Source of the DNA: Seminavis robusta
Taxonomy: Eukaryota > Bacillariophyta > Bacillariophyceae > Naviculales > Naviculaceae
Assembly: GCA_903772945.1 (NCBI GenBank)
Contig: CAICTM010000968.1
Span: 1-41,144 of the forward strand
DNA length: 41,144 bases
Direction: 5' to 3'
Part shown: in pieces, positions 29,829 through 40,813 of the stretch
Layout: every line of letters begins with the position of its first letter
Numbering within the stretch: position 1 is the stretch's first letter
Translations under genes and position numbers: made by a program
The notes under the pieces: model-generated
Seen by the model: only the letters and a program-made list of their open reading frames with translations
The model's database searches: none
What the model was told of the DNA's origin: nothing

Positions 29829-30528
29829 ACTGGCAACATGAGCTTAGTCCATGTCTGTCAAGAAAGTAGAAAAGAAAGCAATTAGTAGACTACAACACTC
29901 TTTCTAGCGAACGAGCGCACAGCCGTTTCAACCTGTGACGTACGCTTCTCTCTTCCGTGGATACCGTCAGGTCGTCCATTCGAGTGAAAACCCAATTGCT
30001 TTGCTATTGTTCTTGCACCAGCAGTGGGGAGAGGGGCAACGCGTGTCTTTTTCTTGTGTATCCACAAGAGGGCTTGGATTCGATTTTCCTCCAAGGTTTG
30101 ACATCATCCGAAGAGTAGTGGGATAATAAGAGACTCTCTGGGCTGCAGTCACTCTCCTCTGAATTCATCGGACCAATCTTCTACTTCTTCGAGACGAAAG
30201 CTGTCCTTGTTGTGTGGTTGCGGGACATTGTGATTATCATTCTTGGACTTTCAAATTCTTCTAGTCCTATTCTTGCACGGGGTGGTTGTTCAACCATGTC
30301 TCAAGTTGGCCCACTGCGTTGTCTCTCATGCTGGTAAGACAACAGAAGAAGGGCAGGAGTCGCCCTTGTGTTGATATGTGAATTGTGGATGATTGAAACT
30401 CCCATGCAGTGCCCAAGTACCTTCGTTAGCTGTTCCACGAAGAACCCAAATTGCTTGAAGCATTCAATCCAAGATGCCAGGACTCTCAACCAGGCAAATG
30501 ATATACATTCTTTTCGGTGGTTTGCATT
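29829..30528. other. Spacer between pseudo-lipase/GTPase gene and copia LTR
   Basis: No supported gene is seen. A minus-strand frame at 30094-29882 (70 codons) is open but starts with TTG. The copia insertion point is at 30528/30529. It is identical to the mirrored region until about 30515, where single-base differences begin. Confidence 0.5.
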
Positions 30529-30681
30529 TGCGACAATACCATTGTGCATTGATTAATCTAACGATCTAAGAGATGTAAAGTTTGTATTTCCAAATAAGTG
30601 AGCCCAGTTATTGATTATTTTCTAGAATAGCCTGCTAATTGTAAAGCTGTAAAGCTGAATTGTAAGCTGTATCCCGTCGCA
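30529..30681 (-). repeat. 3' LTR of the left-arm copia (153 bp)
   Basis: TGCGAC...GTCGCA ends as in the LTR at 4460-4612. A short purine run (AAGGGAG on the minus strand) precedes it, as expected of a polypurine tract. Confidence 0.9.
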
Positions 30682-33005
30682 CTCCCTTACAGCTGAAATG
30701 AAGCTGGAGCAAGAAACGATAGGGAGAGTCCCCAGCAAGTGCTGAGGTAAATTAACATACCATGAGGAGCTTCCGAATGACAGCAAAATGTGGAGCTGGA
30801 AGACCCTTAGTGAAATGTCGGCCCGTTGTTCAGGAGTCGGAATATACTTAGACACGATGACCTTCGACTCCCCGATATTGGGCCTGAAGAAATGGTACTT
30901 CAAAGCCAAATACTTGTTGCGCGCAGACATATTGGAAACATTCACAGAGACAAGCCAAACCTTGGTTGTTCTTCGAACAATGTAGAGCGAACGAGACTGT
31001 TAGTAATTACCGGCATATTACGTTTGCTACCAATTTCTTTGAGCAAAGGTCGCATAGGGAGCAGCTCCCTCATTGACATGCTGAAGGCAACATACTCGTC
31101 AGCAGTGGAGCTCAAAGTAATATCAGTCTGTAGCTTTCTGGACCAGATAATAGGGCCCCCAAACAGTAAGTCAGGACAAATTCAGTGCGAGACTTGACGG
31201 ACACAGGATCTGGTTCCTTCTCATATCCATTCAATCCGGCGAAGTCCGCATCGACCCAACAATCAAATCCCTGATCAAGTTTAGGGCAAAAACAAATGCC
31301 TTTGTCACTTGTGCCATTCAGATACCGAATGATACGTTAGATTGCTTGAGCATGGGAATGCCTGGATTGTGACTGAATCGTGCCACCTGGTTGACACTAA
31401 ATGTGATGTCTAGGCGAGTGTTCGACGCAAAATAAAGAAGCATCCCAACAGCAGCTGGATAGCTCCACACTTCTTCTCAAATTGGGGCCCCCAGTTTGTC
31501 TGCTCCGAGAGGATCGGTGTCTGCAGGAGAAAGCTTCTTGTTAGCGTCAGACATACCAGAATATTCGATGACTTTATTGATGAGCCCTTTTTGAGTAAGC
31601 TCAACATTGTCTCCCGTTCTTTCAAAATTAATGCCGAGGGATCCAAAGATGTCACCTTTTGCTTCCATAGTGAGGTCATATCCAAGTTTCTGGAGCTGCC
31701 CAACATAGGACTCATCAGATCATTGTCTGGACTGAGACAGATTTGGTCATCACAATAAGTTAATACCAGGAGTTGATGCTCCTTATGAATAACAAACATG
31801 GGTCTGCTACCGAGGTTTAGAAACCAAGTTTGATCATACCGCGACATAGATACTCATAAAATCTACGTGAACTCGGTCTGCCAATAGATGGACTTGTAAA
31901 GTTTCAAATCACAGTCCTTTCCTTCATAATCTTTGGGTGGATAGTACTGGGGCAATTCCATGTACAGTTGCTGGTCGACAGGTTGAGGGCTTTGACAGAA
32001 AGCAAGAGTAAAGTCAACTTGTCTCGATTCACATCAATGTGCAGCTGCAAGAAGAGGACCGGCTCTCACGGATGGGGCCAACCAACAAGTGGAGGGTATG
32101 CGACGCCTTCATAGGACTGAGGTCTCCTCTGCAGCACAATCAAGATTTGAACTTATTTAATTTTCTGTCTGGTAACCTCTTAATTCGTTGCACCCTTGTT
32201 CCAGGAACCGCCTTTAAGTGTGAGGGCATAAAAGAACGCTGTACGATGTGACAAGTCCCTTTGCCTTCAAGGCTGGCATTTTCTTTGTCCATTGCTGCCA
32301 GAAGTGGGTCTGCATGTGGTCCATCAGAGATTCCTTCAAAGAGGAGGGGGATCTCAGGGTCTTTGGAAATTTTGGCCTTGAGAGCCAGTGGCCTTTGAAG
32401 AATGCCAGGATGAAAGGATTCCTTGGTGTTGGTCAAAGGTGAGTAACCATTCACCTGAGATGTCATCATGTGCCCAGAAATAGGAGTAACACCAAAGGTC
32501 AAAGCTAAAGCACAACTTAAAAGGGATGAAGGACGCGACTATGTCTTCAACTTTGGGTCCATGTCCAGAATCTCAGGCTTCTTCTTGTGAGCTGTCCTAC
32601 TGGGATTACGAGGAGGGGCAGAGTAATTGAGCTCGACTGTGGACATGCCAGTGGTGGGAGTTTGGCTGAGGTGGGGAGGCTCCCTGGTCCCAAGAAGAGG
32701 TTAAATTTTGAGTCTGAGGGGGTGGCAGACGATCTTGAATCTCCCTTTGTGAAACCTGGGTCTGTGTTGGAGACGGAGCTTGAAATGAAGATCATCCCTT
32801 GTTTATCTTTGCCTTTGTCATCCTGCCATAATTTTCTCCCATGTCGACGCTTCTGAAGATGAGATCCGTGCTGGTTGATGGCCTTTTCCTCTGGAGTAGG
32901 CCACTCGTCTGCTAATGAGGTGGAGTGTCCTCATCAAATAGTGTTTCGAAGCGTTGGAAGCTGCACATGTTGGTCACTCTGAGGTGGTTGATCTTCTATC
33001 TCTCT
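30529..33005 (-). mobile_element. 5'-truncated copia fragment, left arm
   Basis: Reading on the minus strand from the palindrome axis: Ser/Pro-rich linker after integrase (about 32.8-32.5 kb), reverse transcriptase start (32.5-32.1 kb), RT active-site region YCDDQICLSPDND (about 31760-31720), RNase H end (about 30945-30750, MSARNKYLALKYHFF), then the LTR (30529-30681). Gag, protease, integrase and the 5' LTR are missing. Stops and frameshifts occur throughout. The right-arm copy differs at about one base in ten plus many small indels. Confidence 0.85.
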
Positions 33006-35487
33006 CTTCATCTCGGTGCTCGGTCTAGATGGTGAGATATAGTGAGGAGATTAGCAAGATGCAACCAACTTCCTAGAGTAGGACCCAGAGCATGTGCATC
33101 TCTCCACTCTTCGAGGACCTATTTTGATAGAGGACCACTCAACCTCCTTAGCAGACGAGTGGCTACTACCAGGAGAAAAGGCCATCAACAAGACCGATCA
33201 TCATCTCTCAGAACTTCGACATGGGAGAAAATTATGGCATGATGACAAGTAGCAAAGATAAAAAGGGTGCATCTTCATTTTCAAGCTCGTCTCCAGCACA
33301 GCCCCAGATTTCAACACAGGGAGATTCCAGTCGTCTGCCACCACAGCTGTCAGACTCAAATTTCCCTCTTCTTGGGACAGGGAGCCTCCCACCATCAGAA
33401 CTCCCACCACTGATGTCACATCGAGCCAATCTCTGCCCCTCGTCGTATCCCAGTAAGAAACAGCCCACAGCAAGCAGCCTAAGACTCTGAACATGGACCA
33501 AAAGTTGAAGACATATGCGCGCCTTCATACTGTTGAGTTTGCTTTAGCTTTGCCTTTGAGTTACTCACATTTCTGGGCACATGATGCAATTCAGGTGAAT
33601 GGTTATCACCTTGACCAACATCCAGGAATCCATTTCATCCTGGCTTCTTTCAAAGCCACTGGCTCTCAAGGCCAAAATTTCCAAAGACCCTGATCTCCCC
33701 TCTCTGAAGGAATCTCTGATGGGACCACATGCAGACCATTTCTGGGCAGCAATGGACAAGAAATTGCCAGCCTTTAAGGCAAAGGGACTTGGCACATCGT
33801 ACAGCGTTCTTCTATGCCCTCACACTTAAAGGCGGTTCCTGGAACATGGGTGCAAAGAATTAAGAGGTTACCGACGGACAATTAAATAATGTTCAAATCT
33901 AGATGGTTGCTCAGAGGTGACCTTCAGTCCTATGAAGGCGTCGCATACTCTCACTTGTTGGTTGGCCCACCGTTAGAGCCGGTCTTCTTCTTGCAGCTGC
34001 ACATGGATGGGAATCGAGACAAGTGATTTTACTCTTGCTTTCTGTCAAAGCCCTACAACCTGTCGACAGCCACTGTACATGGAATGCCTCAGTACTATCG
34101 ACCAAAGGATATGAAGGACAGGACTGTGTTTTGAAACTTGACAAGTCCATCTATGGGCAGACCGATTCACCTAAATTATTTATGAGCATCTATGTCGCGG
34201 GATGATCCAAATTGGTTTCGAAACCTGGCAGCAGACCCATGTTTGTTTATTCATAAGGAGCATCAACCATGGTATTAAATTTTGTGATGACCAAATCTGG
34301 CTCAGTCCAGACAATGATCTGATTGAGTCCTATGTTGGGCAGCTCCAGAAGCTTGGATATGACCTCACCATGGAAGAAAAAGTGGAATCTTTGGATTCCT
34401 CGGCATTAATTTTGAAAGACAGGGAGACAATGTTGAGCCTTACTCAAAAGGGCTCATCAATAAAGTCATCGAATATACCTGTATGTCTGACGCTAGCAAG
34501 AAGCTTTCTCCTGCCGCCACCGATCCTCTCGGAGCTGACAAACTGGGGGGCCCATTTGAAGAAGTAGTGGAGCTATCCAGCTGGAGTTGGGATGCTTCTT
34601 TATATTGCGTCAACACTCGCCCAGACATCAATTTAGTGTGCACCAGGTGGCACGATTCAGTCACAATCCCAGGCATCCACATGCTCAAGCAATTCAAACG
34701 TATCATTCGGTATCTGATTTGGCACAAGTGACAAAGCATTTGTTTTAGCCCTAAACTTGAACAGGGACTTGATGTTGGGTCGATGCTGACTTCGCGGATT
34801 GTATGGATATGAGGATGAACAGATCCTGTGTCCGTCAAGTCTCGCACTGGATTTGTCCTGACTCTGTTTGGGTGCCCTATTATCTGGTCAGCACAGCTAC
34901 GACTGATATTACCTTGAGCTCCACTGCTGCTGAGTATGTTGCCTTCAGCATGTCAATGAGGGAGCTGCTTCCTATGCGAGCTTTGCTCAAAGAAATTGGT
35001 AGCAACTGAATATTCCGGTAATTACTGACAGTCTCGTGCGCTCTACAGTGTTCGAAGACAACCAAGGTTGCTTTCTTGTGAATGTTCCCAAAATGTCTGC
35101 GCGCAACAAGTTTTTGGCATTGAAGTACCACTTTTTCAGGTCCAATATCGGGGAGTCGAAAGGCATCGTGGCTAAGTATATTGACTCTGGAACAACGGGC
35201 GACATTTTCACTAAGGGTCTTCCGGCTCCACAGTTTGCTGTCATTCGGAAGCTCCTCAGGGATGGTAATTTACCTCAGCACTTTGCTGGGGACTCTCTCT
35301 TATCGTTTCTTGCTCAGCTCATTTCAGCTGTAAGGAGTGCGACGGGATACAGCTTACAATTCAGCTTTACAGCTTTACAATTAGCAGGCTTATTCTAGAA
35401 ATAATCAATAACTGCTCACTTATTTGGAAATACAAACTTTACATCTCTTAGATCGTTAGATAATCAATGCACAATGGTATTGTCGCA
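33006..35487 (+). mobile_element. 5'-truncated copia fragment, right arm
   Basis: This is the same fragment as in the left arm, now on the plus strand: linker (about 33220-33490), RT start (33600-33870), RT motif FCDDQIWLSPDND (from about 34281), a connection region (34480-34730), RNase H (34800-35250; SSTAAEYVAFSMSMREL, then EDNQG and DIFTKGL), then the LTR (35338-35487). Multiple frameshifts make it non-functional. Its junction with host flank is at the same site as in the left arm, so the insertion came before the duplication. Confidence 0.85.
35338..35487 (+). repeat. 3' LTR of the right-arm copia (150 bp)
   Basis: It is bounded by TGCGAC and GTCGCA and preceded by the purine run AAGGAG. 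It differs from the left-arm LTR by a few 1-2 bp indels. Confidence 0.9.
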
Positions 35488-36185
35488 AATGCAACACCGA
35501 AAAGAATGTATATCATTTGCCTGGTTGAGAGTCCTGGCATCTTGGATTGAATGCTTCAAGCAATTTGGGTTCTTCGTGGAACAGCTAACGAAGGTACTTG
35601 GGCACTGCATGGGAGTTTCAATCATCCACAATTCACATATCAACACAAGGGCGACTCCTGCCCTTCTTCTGTTGTCTTACCAGCATGAGAGACAACGCAG
35701 TGGGCCAACTTGAGACATGGTTGAACAACCACCCCGTGCAAGAATAGGACTAGAAGAATTTGAAAGTCCAAGAATGATAATCACAATGTCCCGCAACCAC
35801 ACAACAAGGACAGCTTTCGTCTCGAAGAAGTAGAAGATTGGTCCGATGAATTCAGAGGAGAGTGACTGCAGCCCAGAGAGTCTCTTATTATCCCACTACT
35901 CTTCGGATGATGTCAAACCTTGGAGGAAAATCGAATCCAAGCCCTCTTGTGGATACACAAGAAAAAGACACGCGTTGCCCCTCTCCCCACTGCTGGTGCA
36001 AGAACAATAGCAAAGCAATTGGGTTTTCACTCGAATGGACGACCTGACGGTATCCACGGAAGAGAGAAGCGTACGTCACAGGTTGAAACGGCTGTGCGCT
36101 CGTTCGCTAGAAAGAGTGTTGTAGTCTACTAATTGCTTTCTTTTCTACTTTCTTGACAGACATGGACTAAGCTCATGTTGCCAGT
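35488..36185. other. Mirror of spacer 29829-30528
   Basis: Reverse complement of the left-arm spacer, identical by eye beyond about 35500. No supported gene. Confidence 0.5.
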
Positions 36186-39132
36186 TTAATGGTTCAATGC
36201 ATCGAGCATTCTCTGGGTGGCCTCTCGTTCCCGTTCTTCTTGCTCTTTTCTTTCCTTTCGGCACTTCCGCACGCCTTCCTGCCAGTTCGGGTAGTCGAAG
36301 GCACTCAAGAAGGCATGAACTTTACCACAGTTTTCTTCGGTTCCTTCCATTGCATTTTGCGTGATCCAGGTTCCAATGGAAGACGTTGTCCAGATACCTT
36401 TGGTACGTTCATCCTCGTTGTAGGAGTCCTCTTTCCTCCTGTCGCCCTTCAGCTCCACAAACTCGACCGAAATGGAGCTTGCGGAGGAAGCGCTTAAAGT
36501 CCACTGCGTGGTTTCAGACGACTGTAGTTTCGCCAGACTTTCCTGCCATTTCTTTTTCTCCTCTGCTGCGGTGACGTCAAAGATCTCTCCTGCGGCATCC
36601 TCCGTCAATTTTGAGACGCAACGATTCAAGCACACCAAGATTTTCGGATCGCGGCTGCGGGACGAGTTCTGGAGTATCTTTTGAATCACAGCCACGTCCA
36701 CCTCCGTTGGCAAACCCGCATACTCTCTGATGTAAACAAAACAAGAGCAAAGATTCAGTGCAGCCTTTTCAAATTTCCCGCGAATGCCAGTCTCTGGCCC
36801 GGTCACACCAGGGGTGTCAAGAACAGCGAACCCAGGGACGCTGGGAAAAGAGTAGGGCGTAACAACTCGGGTCTCCCCTTCTCCACCAGTGATACCCGTG
36901 GCAAGTGCAAGGTTTGGTTTTTGTAGCAGCTGAGAAAGGGCGTCGTTTTCCCTGAATCACGGGGCCCGCAAACTGAAATCACAGTTCCCTTCATCCTAGC
37001 TTTCTTCACTTCATGAAGCTTCCGGATCACGGCTATGCGTGCTCTTATCTTCTTTTGTGATGGGGGGTCGTAGTCATCGAACGTGGGGAATTTTGTTGGC
37101 GTCGTCGTTTTCTTCCCTTTTTGATGTGCGTCATGAGCCTTTAGAAGTTCTTCTTCCAACTGAAACTCAGATCTCGATCGGGGGGCCCAACCTGTGTAGA
37201 CCTTGACCAAGTCTTGCAGCATGACATAGTAATTCGTTCGGAGTCGTGACCAGCAGAGATTCTGGGCTACTCCGCCTCCAGCGGCGCTCAAAAGAGCAGC
37301 CGACACCCACCGCCTGTGATGCGGCCAACGCCCATCATCACACCCAAACCTCCGGCAGAGATTACGCCACCTCCGAGAAGGAAAGAAGAAGCTACAATGG
37401 CCGCGAAGCACCAAACCTGTGCCTCTGTCTGTAGTGGAAGCCCTTCCGGAGGCACAATCCAATCATACAAAGCATCTCGAGTCTTCCTCATGTTGCCTGC
37501 ATCTCGAGTCTTCCTCATGTTGCCCATGTTGCCTGGATACGTTCCAACATCTTCAAGACGCTTCCATGATGCTTGCATTGAGAGAAACGTCGTGTCCTTT
37601 CCACAATTTCGATCCGCCTCCTCCTGGAAATCCTGGAGCTTGACACTGAGCCTGTCATCATTGAAGAGCTTCTTCATTATCCACGCATGCTGCTGGGTGT
37701 CAAGAAAGAACTGCCCGCCGTAGAAGGCAAGAGCGTCGTCCGCCACACCAACCGCATCATGACACTTATTGCGCGGCAACTCAGCCTTGACCTTACTAGC
37801 CACATATCCTTGGGTGACCACATCAGACCGCACCAAGATCGTAATATCTTCTCGTGGTTTCGCAATCGCTGCCTCTTTCAATTCTTGCTCCATGACAAGA
37901 ACATTCGTGTTCCTCCGGCTAAGTTGAGATGCCTCAACAGCGTCACGACTCCATTTGCCATCAATTTCGTCGGGATCGACCGTGTCGATGTCTGCAAAGT
38001 CAAGATTAATGCCACACACTCTAATCAGTCGATAGCAAATACCACCTTTCTTCAGAGTTTCACAAAGTACTTCCTGGACCTCTGGCTTTAGATTGGATGG
38101 ACTAATCGGACTTTCGACGTGCTCTCCTGGGTTGTTCAGATCGGCCCAATCTTTCCTGAGGCACATTTTTGACACAGTCTCCCCCCGGGCCTCAAGCAGC
38201 TTGCGATATGCGGGAATCCCATGTCGAGAGAGATGTTTGCGGTCCCGAAGATCCTGAGCAAGTCGTTGCCAGTCTTCTCGGCAACGAAAGGAAGTTCCAA
38301 CCTGTTCAGAAAGCCCGTGTGCTTCGCTTGCTTTGAGAGTGACAGTCTCGTTTTCAAGGTAAACGCAGCGGCCAATTGAAACGAACTGCAACCATGCGCT
38401 GACACTATTTGGTGAGCCTTTCTGGATCGCCCGTGCCAATTCGACTGGTTTTTCTCGCGAGTTCAGAAATCGCAAACAAGCTGAAAACAGTCTTGAAGAT
38501 GGGCTTGTCGGGCCATCATCCACACTACAAAGCGCAGCAGCAAGGTTCATGACTCGGGGAATGGGGTCCTGAGGATCCACGACATTGATGATGCGGTCGA
38601 CCCATCCTTGTTCCTTGATACTATCAAGCAGGTCCTCATCGCCAAAGTGAGGAGCTCCGAATCCGACAGATATCGCATCGTCGTCTGCAAAACGGCCTCG
38701 ACTGCCTTGCTGAGTGCTCAGAAACAAAATCAACACGAGATGGGCCACGGCCCCACCCAGGCCATGACCACAAAAGACAATTCTCGAGGCCCTGCTTTGC
38801 TGCGCCAATCTCTCGATACCTTCTCTCGGAATGTCCGAGGCTCGTTTGGAAAATCCAATTGCTTTTTTGTATTGTGTAGAAGCATCCTCCCAATCACCAG
38901 AGAGATATGTCCCTGCAAATGCGCAGAACAGAACTCTGGAACTGTGCCTTTTACACACAGCAATCACGTACTTCTGGCCGAATTGGGTTGAAAAGAAACA
39001 AACTTCACCCACAATTTTGTAGTCGTCGAGGATCGCTTTGATTTTGGTCGCTTTGTCGTCCTTGCAGTCCACAACATCGCAGAGCAAGGTTGCAACATCG
39101 ATTTCAAAGTCTTGAACTTCAAGAGTCTTCAT
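36186..39132 (-). pseudogene. Pseudo-lipase/GTPase, right copy, two single-base deletions
   Basis: The same gene as at 26880-29828, in reverse. The first about 605 codons are identical in protein, including Gly at the lipase nucleophile position. A one-base deletion near 37310 (left GGCGGATGGG, right GGCGGTGGG) shifts the frame inside the hydrophobic segment, giving a stop at about 37288. A second deletion near 36940 (left ACGCTCC, right ACGCCC) shifts it again just after the P-loop. The final 206 codons are again identical to the left copy. If real, the copy makes only the lipase-like and middle parts. Because the rest is unchanged, the lesions are either very recent or sequencing errors. 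Confidence 0.8.
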
Positions 39133-39977
39133 CAAAATTTCGTTGGTGCAAAGAGAGATGTCGTAGCAAAAAATGATTTGAATGGGCCCGTTTGCCTGTT
39201 CTTCTTAAGAGATATCGATTGATCGTTCAATTCGTTTATGATTGGCTGCTAGCGGTAGCAGCTAGCCAGGCAACAGGACATCCCTACCTACTTGAAATTT
39301 TCATGCTGAAGTGCAAAACTCGACTGCCCAGAGGTGGCGGGACAGAGCAACCTTAGAAAGGTAGTTGAGGTAAAATGGCTTTGCTGTGAAGATTCCATTG
39401 AATTCACTTAGACTACCAGTAAAAGTAGTTTACCGCAGCTGCCTGACTGCCAAAGCTTTTCCCCGCACTCTTCCAGCCTGAAGGGACGGGATCAAAACTC
39501 TCCTTGCACTTGAGTGACCAGATGTTCGTGAAAGGTGGCCGCACAAATAATTCGTTGCCAGAAAAAGCTGCTCTAGCTAGTGGGACGATTGCCTCATAGC
39601 TTGAGGTGCGAGTCTTCAAAAGAAAGCAGCATTCGGTTTAGTGATCCTCGGTCTACCATGGTCGGGATCGGCTTCCACCGTCCCTGCTCTGTAATGATGG
39701 CATGGTCGAAGCATCTATCAACAGTTACGATGGTGCCAGAAACAGAGCCAATTGCTCATCGAAGCGTGAAACGAATGATTGAATGAAGACCATACCTATT
39801 GATTTTTGGACAGGTAGAATATGTACGACAACAAGGATTATGAGCTGTGACGCACCGTACCTTCCGGTATGGAAATGCGACGAACAAGGACAGCCACTGC
39901 TGAAGTGATACTAAAACTTGTTTTACTAATAACGGAGTCAACAAGCAACTACATTTTAGAGCCTTGAATTCACATGT
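39133..39977. other. Mirror of spacer 26035-26879
   Basis: Reverse complement of the left-arm spacer with one noted substitution (near 39812). No gene. Confidence 0.5.
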
Positions 39978-40813
39978 CTACAAACTATTCCTCTTTCTCT
40001 TGTTTGACTTGATGGAAAGGATTCCTTGCAACACGTTGTCAGCTTTTGTGTACACCTTTTCGTCCTTGAAGCGTTCCATGACTGCCCCCAACAATGACAC
40101 TGTTTGTATTCCTTCAAACATTGTACGGTTTGGACCAGAACATTTCTTGGTGGCCTTGTGAAAGATGTCACATCCGCGGCTCTGGACGTTCCCAGAGCTT
40201 TGATAGTTCTTCATAATGGTCGCAGTAGTTTCCATGATCTTGAGGTGGAACAGTTCTTCAAACGTATAGACATCCATGAGTTTTTCCACCAGACTAAGTG
40301 CTCTGACAGCAACATTGCTAAAGTTAGCAAGTGAAGTAGCGGCCGTCAAGGCAAGGTCAATCGCCCCCAATGCCACCAAGCTGGTTCGCATGTACGTGTA
40401 TTCATCAAAGGCGATCTTCTTGCATCGTTGATGATTGGCCAAATGGTCCAGAGCCTGCAGCGATGTCAGCTGGACCGTTACATTGTCGGAATAGAGTCGC
40501 ATGGCTTTGGTGATTGTGGCATGACCACAGACTCGATACAATGCCAGAGTGGTTTCATCTCCTTCGCTTTCTTTTTCCAGCAGAGTATTCAGTCCAGCGA
40601 GAGCAGTTTTGGTTTCTTCCGAGTCACCACGAGAAATCAACCAGAGAAGCTTGGGGAGATCTTCGTGGACCTTGGGGAAGAGCTGTTGGATTCTCAAGTA
40701 TCCTTCTGCATCTTTGGATTTTCATCGGAACTTGTGCTAGCAGATGCCTTGACTGCTGACGATCTACCGATGGACATGCGTCGAAGCTTGACTTCTGATT
40801 TGGGGGTTGTCAT
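39978..40813 (-). pseudogene. ARM-like protein gene, right copy, one single-base deletion
   Basis: Reverse copy of 25198-26034. A missing base near 40697 (left GATACATTGAG, right GATACTTGAG) creates TGA after 39 codons. The remaining about 239 codons stay open in the original frame. Compared with the left copy there are about four amino-acid changes (Thr/Ser, Ile/Thr, Gln/His, Gly/Ser) against many silent ones, for example five silent changes within about 60 bp near 40090-40150. That pattern means the copy was constrained until recently. A downstream in-frame ATG could rescue an N-terminally shortened protein. Confidence 0.75.

Larger units (their letters stand above)
24867..33005 (+). repeat. 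Left arm of a giant inverted repeat (palindrome)
   Basis: Paired positions on the two arms sum to about 66012 throughout: 25198 with 40813, 26880 with 39132, 29828 with 36186, 30529 with 35487. This puts the axis near 33006 with almost no spacer. The arm carries the ARM-like gene, the pseudo-lipase/GTPase gene and a truncated copia. The outer limit is not known because the partner arm runs off the window. Confidence 0.95.

Noticed and set aside
29882..30094. 70-codon minus-strand frame after the pseudo-lipase gene
   Set aside because: It starts with TTG and has no recognisable motif; conservation between arms reflects conversion, not selection.
30622..35398. Copia fragments as possibly functional polymerase genes
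   Set aside because: Both are 5'-truncated and split by many stops and frameshifts, with altered residues around the RT catalytic motif.
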